Assembly: GCA_031973395.1 (NCBI GenBank)
Contig: DALYDD010000009.1
Coordinates: 1-40,732 of the forward strand
DNA: 40,732 nt
Direction: 5' to 3'
Origin: DALYDD01 sp031973395
GTDB lineage: Bacteria; Patescibacteriota; Minisyncoccia; Phycocordibacterales; CAIZLB01
The position numbers were made by a program, and so were the translations under genes. Shown in pieces: positions 38,485 to 40,732 of this stretch. Within the stretch, counting starts at the first letter, position 1. Each line of letters starts with the position of its first letter. The notes under the pieces were generated by a model that was not told the DNA's origin, did not search any database, and saw only the letters and a list, made by a program, of their open reading frames with translations.

Positions 38485-39780
38485 ATGACTTCTTTTTCTA
38501 TAGAAAAAAATTCAAATATTCAAAGGTTGACCGAAACCTATCCACTTATGCGTGTCGGTATTTTGTCTACTCCACATGGTGATATTCATACACCTGCTTT
38601 TGTAACCGTTGGGACGAAATCTACTGTCAAGGGATTGACACCTGAGATGATTGCGGACACTGGCGCTGAAGTGGTGCTTGCGAATACTTATCATCTATAT
38701 CTCCAGCCAGGCGAAGCTTTGGTAAAGAGCGCTGGGGGTTTAGGCGCATTTATGAACTGGTCTGGTCCGACAATGACAGATTCTGGTGGATTTCAAGCTT
38801 TTTCGCTTGGTGCTGCACTGGGCAAAAATATTTCTAAATTAATCAAGAATGGAAAAGACGGAGCAAAGAATGAATTCGGAGAAATTATGATGCCAGAAGT
38901 TTCTGAAACAGGAAAGAAAATTCGCTTGAGTGAAGGGGTTCCGGAAGAAGCTATGATTCCGGCAAAAATTGATGCAAATGGTGTGATGTTCCGTTCGATT
39001 ATCGACGGTAGCTCACATTATTTCACTCCGCAAAAATCGATCCAGATCCAGCATGATCTCGGTGCTGATATTATTTTCGCTTTCGATGAATGCACTTCGC
39101 CCCATGAGCCGTTGCGATACCAACAAGAAGCACTTGATCGTACACATCGCTGGGCAAAAGAATGTCTGGAATATCATCATTCCGTGACGGAGCAAGCTGC
39201 AAAGCAAGGGTTGTTTGCGGTTGTGCAAGGTGGTCGCCACGAGGAACTGCGGAAAGAGAGCGCAAAAATCTTGGCTGAAATGGTTGCAAGTAACGGTGCT
39301 GGATTTGATGGTTTCGGCATAGGAGGATCTTTTGCAAAAGAAGATATGTCTACTGCTGTTAAGTGGGTAAATGAAATTTTGCCAGAAGATAAACCTCGGC
39401 ATTTGCTCGGGATAGGGGAGCCGGAAGATATTTTCATGGCGATCGAAAATGGCTGTGATACATTCGACTGTGTATTACCGACTCGCAATGGCCGAACAGG
39501 CACCCTTTTTACTTCTCATGGAAAAATAAATATTACGAATACTAAATATCGCCAGGATTTGTCTGTACTTGATGATACATACGTAGCGCCATCGATGAAA
39601 AATTATACAAAAGCTTATGTGAGCCACCTTTTTCATGCAAAAGAAATGCTCGGACCCATGCTCGCCTCTGTGCACAATCTGTATTTTTTGATAGAGCTTA
39701 CAAAGCGAATTCGACAATCGATTATTGATGGGAAATATAAGGAATTCAAGAATGGGTTTTTGGAAAAATATACTGCTTAA
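38485..39780 (+). CDS. tgt: tRNA-guanine(34) transglycosylase, atypical (no zinc cysteines, large insertion)
   Basis: Tgt swaps G34 of GUN-anticodon tRNAs (Tyr, His, Asn, Asp) for preQ1. The protein has 431 residues from ATG 38485. The TIM barrel shows NTYHLYLQPG, TDSGGFQAFSLG (D99), FDECTSP, VVQGGRHEELR, GFGIGGSFAKE and the nucleophile region DCVLPTRNGRTG (D328). Two oddities: an insertion of about 48 residues between SLG (about 109) and GVMFRSIIDGS, and loss of the structural zinc cysteines. The usual CxCxxC just before RNYSRAYL is YVAPSM (366-371) before KNYTKAYV, although the fourth ligand, His in SVHNLYF (H397), remains. A start at 38404 would add 27 residues. Confidence 0.9.
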   Translation: MTSFSIEKNSNIQRLTETYPLMRVGILSTPHGDIHTPAFVTVGTKSTVKGLTPEMIADTGAEVVLANTYHLYLQPGEALVKSAGGLGAFMNWSGPTMTDSGGFQAFSLGAALGKNISKLIKNGKDGAKNEFGEIMMPEVSETGKKIRLSEGVPEEAMIPAKIDANGVMFRSIIDGSSHYFTPQKSIQIQHDLGADIIFAFDECTSPHEPLRYQQEALDRTHRWAKECLEYHHSVTEQAAKQGLFAVVQGGRHEELRKESAKILAEMVASNGAGFDGFGIGGSFAKEDMSTAVKWVNEILPEDKPRHLLGIGEPEDIFMAIENGCDTFDCVLPTRNGRTGTLFTSHGKINITNTKYRQDLSVLDDTYVAPSMKNYTKAYVSHLFHAKEMLGPMLASVHNLYFLIELTKRIRQSIIDGKYKEFKNGFLEKYTA

Positions 39781-39895
39781 TCCACAGCCTCTGTGCCAGG
39801 CTTTTAAATAAAGGTTTCTTGATGTTTTCTTCATCAAAATTTCACCTCTGTCCAGGTATACTGTTGCCATTAATAAAATTAATATAGATGTACAT

Positions 39896-40180
39896 ATGGC
39901 AAAAAGGAAAAATGAGCAGATAACAAAAGAGCAACTAGAGGCCATTCTGGACGACAGAATTAGTCAGTCCGAAAGAAATTTTGGAGCCCTTATCGAAGAA
40001 CAAAATGATAAAATTCAAATCATCTCTGAAACCGTTTTGGGAATGAATGAGAAAATGGACAGGAGAGAAAAGGAATACGATGAATACAAGCAAAAGCAAG
40101 ACCAAATTAATAATGCAACCTGGTTTAGATTTAAAAGATTGGAAAACAGAATCTTTGACGAAGGTGATTCAGAAAAGTAA
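39896..40180 (+). CDS. Coiled-coil hypothetical protein
   Basis: The protein has 94 residues, is highly charged, and is predicted almost wholly helical with heptad-like spacing (EEQNDKIQIISETVLGMNEKM). The sequence pattern resembles small coiled-coil proteins common in CPR and other bacteria, but no named family is assigned. A TATAGA box ends 7 nt before the ATG. The gene lies 10 nt upstream of the CYTH-like gene, so the two probably share a transcript. Confidence 0.65.
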   Translation: MAKRKNEQITKEQLEAILDDRISQSERNFGALIEEQNDKIQIISETVLGMNEKMDRREKEYDEYKQKQDQINNATWFRFKRLENRIFDEGDSEK

Positions 40181-40190
40181 GATATAACCA

Positions 40191-40721
40191 ATGCTAGAAG
40201 CCCGTACATTTTTAAACCAGCTTGATATGGCTGCAAAAACCCTTCGGGATCTGAAGGCGGATTTCAGAGGCGAATATCAAATTCACGATATTATTTATAA
40301 ATCTAGAGGGGGAGAAAGTTTGAATGAGATTTTTTTGCGACTTAGACATGTTACTAAAAATATTTGGGGCGACAAGGCTTTCATCGTTGCGATAAAGAAG
40401 ACCGAGCTTAAGGCTATCGGCAAGAATTCGATCATCCCAATAAAAGAACAATTTGATACAAAAGAAGAAGCTGAAAAGTTTATTGTGGAAAATTATGCAG
40501 ACCACTTTGAATATGATTTTGAATTTGATCGTACTGGCTGGCAATATGATTTAGGAAAAGACCAGGTAGATCTTGAGGATATAGAGGGTGTGCTTTCAGT
40601 TGAATGCAAGTCTGAAACAGAAGAGGGTTTGCAAAAGTTGGTTGAATCATTCGGATACGATAAAGAAGACTGTATCGAGGGTCCATCTGTTGTGGCGATA
40701 AAAGAATTTTTGAAGAGGTAG
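40191..40721 (+). CDS. CYTH-like domain protein (class IV adenylate cyclase/thiamine-triphosphatase fold)
   Basis: The protein has 176 residues. The order of strands resembles CYTH proteins: EIFLRLRHV, then FIVAIKKTE, then IPIKEQFDTKEEAEKFI, FEFDRTGWQYD, VDLEDIEGVLSVECKSE and a final helix. The N-terminal ExExK signature of the family is not clear, so catalytic activity towards triphosphates is uncertain. The gene lies 10 nt after the coiled-coil gene. The stop is 11 nt before the window end, so what follows is unknown. Confidence 0.45.
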   Translation: MLEARTFLNQLDMAAKTLRDLKADFRGEYQIHDIIYKSRGGESLNEIFLRLRHVTKNIWGDKAFIVAIKKTELKAIGKNSIIPIKEQFDTKEEAEKFIVENYADHFEYDFEFDRTGWQYDLGKDQVDLEDIEGVLSVECKSETEEGLQKLVESFGYDKEDCIEGPSVVAIKEFLKR

Positions 40722-40732
40722 GGAAGGCGACC

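Noticed and set aside
1..40732. CRISPR array, prophage or IS transposase genes
   Set aside because: I saw no regularly spaced repeats, no cas, integrase, transposase or phage structural genes in any frame.
1..40732. UGA recoded as glycine or tryptophan, as in some CPR and related lineages
   Set aside because: Genes end cleanly at TGA (for example 22027 and 24554), no conserved protein is interrupted by in-frame TGA, and the Trp tRNA has a CCA anticodon.

Overview
The window reads as a chromosomal segment of a Candidate Phyla Radiation (Patescibacteria) bacterium, most likely a parcubacterial lineage. Grounds for this: three tandem small two-helix T4SS-pilin-like proteins, a DUF4446 protein, a translation factor IF-2 without the usual long N-terminal region, very compact housekeeping genes, large secreted beta-sandwich proteins, and almost no Shine-Dalgarno sequences. 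Standard stop codons (TAA, TAG, TGA) are all used as stops, so there is no sign of a recoded UGA. The lineage is inferred from gene content only.

Layout. 1-1.4 kb: tandem pilin-like genes. 1.4-3.9 kb (minus): a GC-richer pair, a membrane-anchored protein and a proline-rich SPFH-like protein, behind a consensus two-box promoter. 4.2-6.5 kb: tRNA-Leu(UAG), a receiver-domain protein, tRNA-Lys, a lipoprotein-like or membrane-anchored protein, tRNA-Leu(UAA), tRNA-Cys. 6.6-9.1 kb (minus): DUF4446 - infB - rbfA. 9.15-13.5 kb (plus): cysteine desulfurase and a ClpB-type AAA+ protein. 13.6-16.3 kb: a small-gene and tRNA zone with tRNA-Tyr, ribosomal protein L33, a glutamine-amidotransferase-like protein that lacks its catalytic residues, and tRNA-Trp. 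16.6-24.2 kb: paralogous modular surface proteins, a transglutaminase-like protein, a SHOCT protein and an MFS permease. 24.3-25.7 kb: two secreted or anchored proteins. 25.8-27.1 kb: miaA and tRNA-Leu(CAA). 27.5-36.7 kb: parB, an alpha/beta hydrolase, topA/dprA (minus), serS, ftsQ and a D-Ala-D-Ala carboxypeptidase. 36.7-40.7 kb: a membrane protein, a small membrane peptide, tgt, a coiled-coil protein and a CYTH-like protein.

Shared themes. Many genes serve tRNA or translation (seven tRNAs, serS, miaA, tgt, infB, rbfA, L33, and a desulfurase that may supply sulfur for tRNA thiolation). Others serve chromosome and cell-envelope maintenance (parB, topA, dprA, ftsQ, carboxypeptidase). The rest are surface and secreted proteins of unknown role.

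The most unusual signal is a family of short noncoding elements that sit directly 3' of four of the seven tRNA genes (Lys, Tyr, Trp, Leu-CAA). Each begins with a long hairpin at the tRNA end and finishes with a conserved GC-rich core and a small stem-loop. In that stem-loop the arms differ in sequence between copies yet still pair. In two clear cases the element is followed by an exact 15- or 20-nt copy of the tRNA 3' end, like attL/attR around a tiny integrated element. A second theme is initiation: many start codons lie 6-10 nt after a -10 box, which implies leaderless or near-leaderless mRNAs, and the remaining leaders are C/A-rich without a Shine-Dalgarno sequence. Several core enzymes are also atypical: a Tgt without its zinc cysteines, a ClpB with a ClpP-loop-like IGF tripeptide, and the amidotransferase-like pseudoenzyme.
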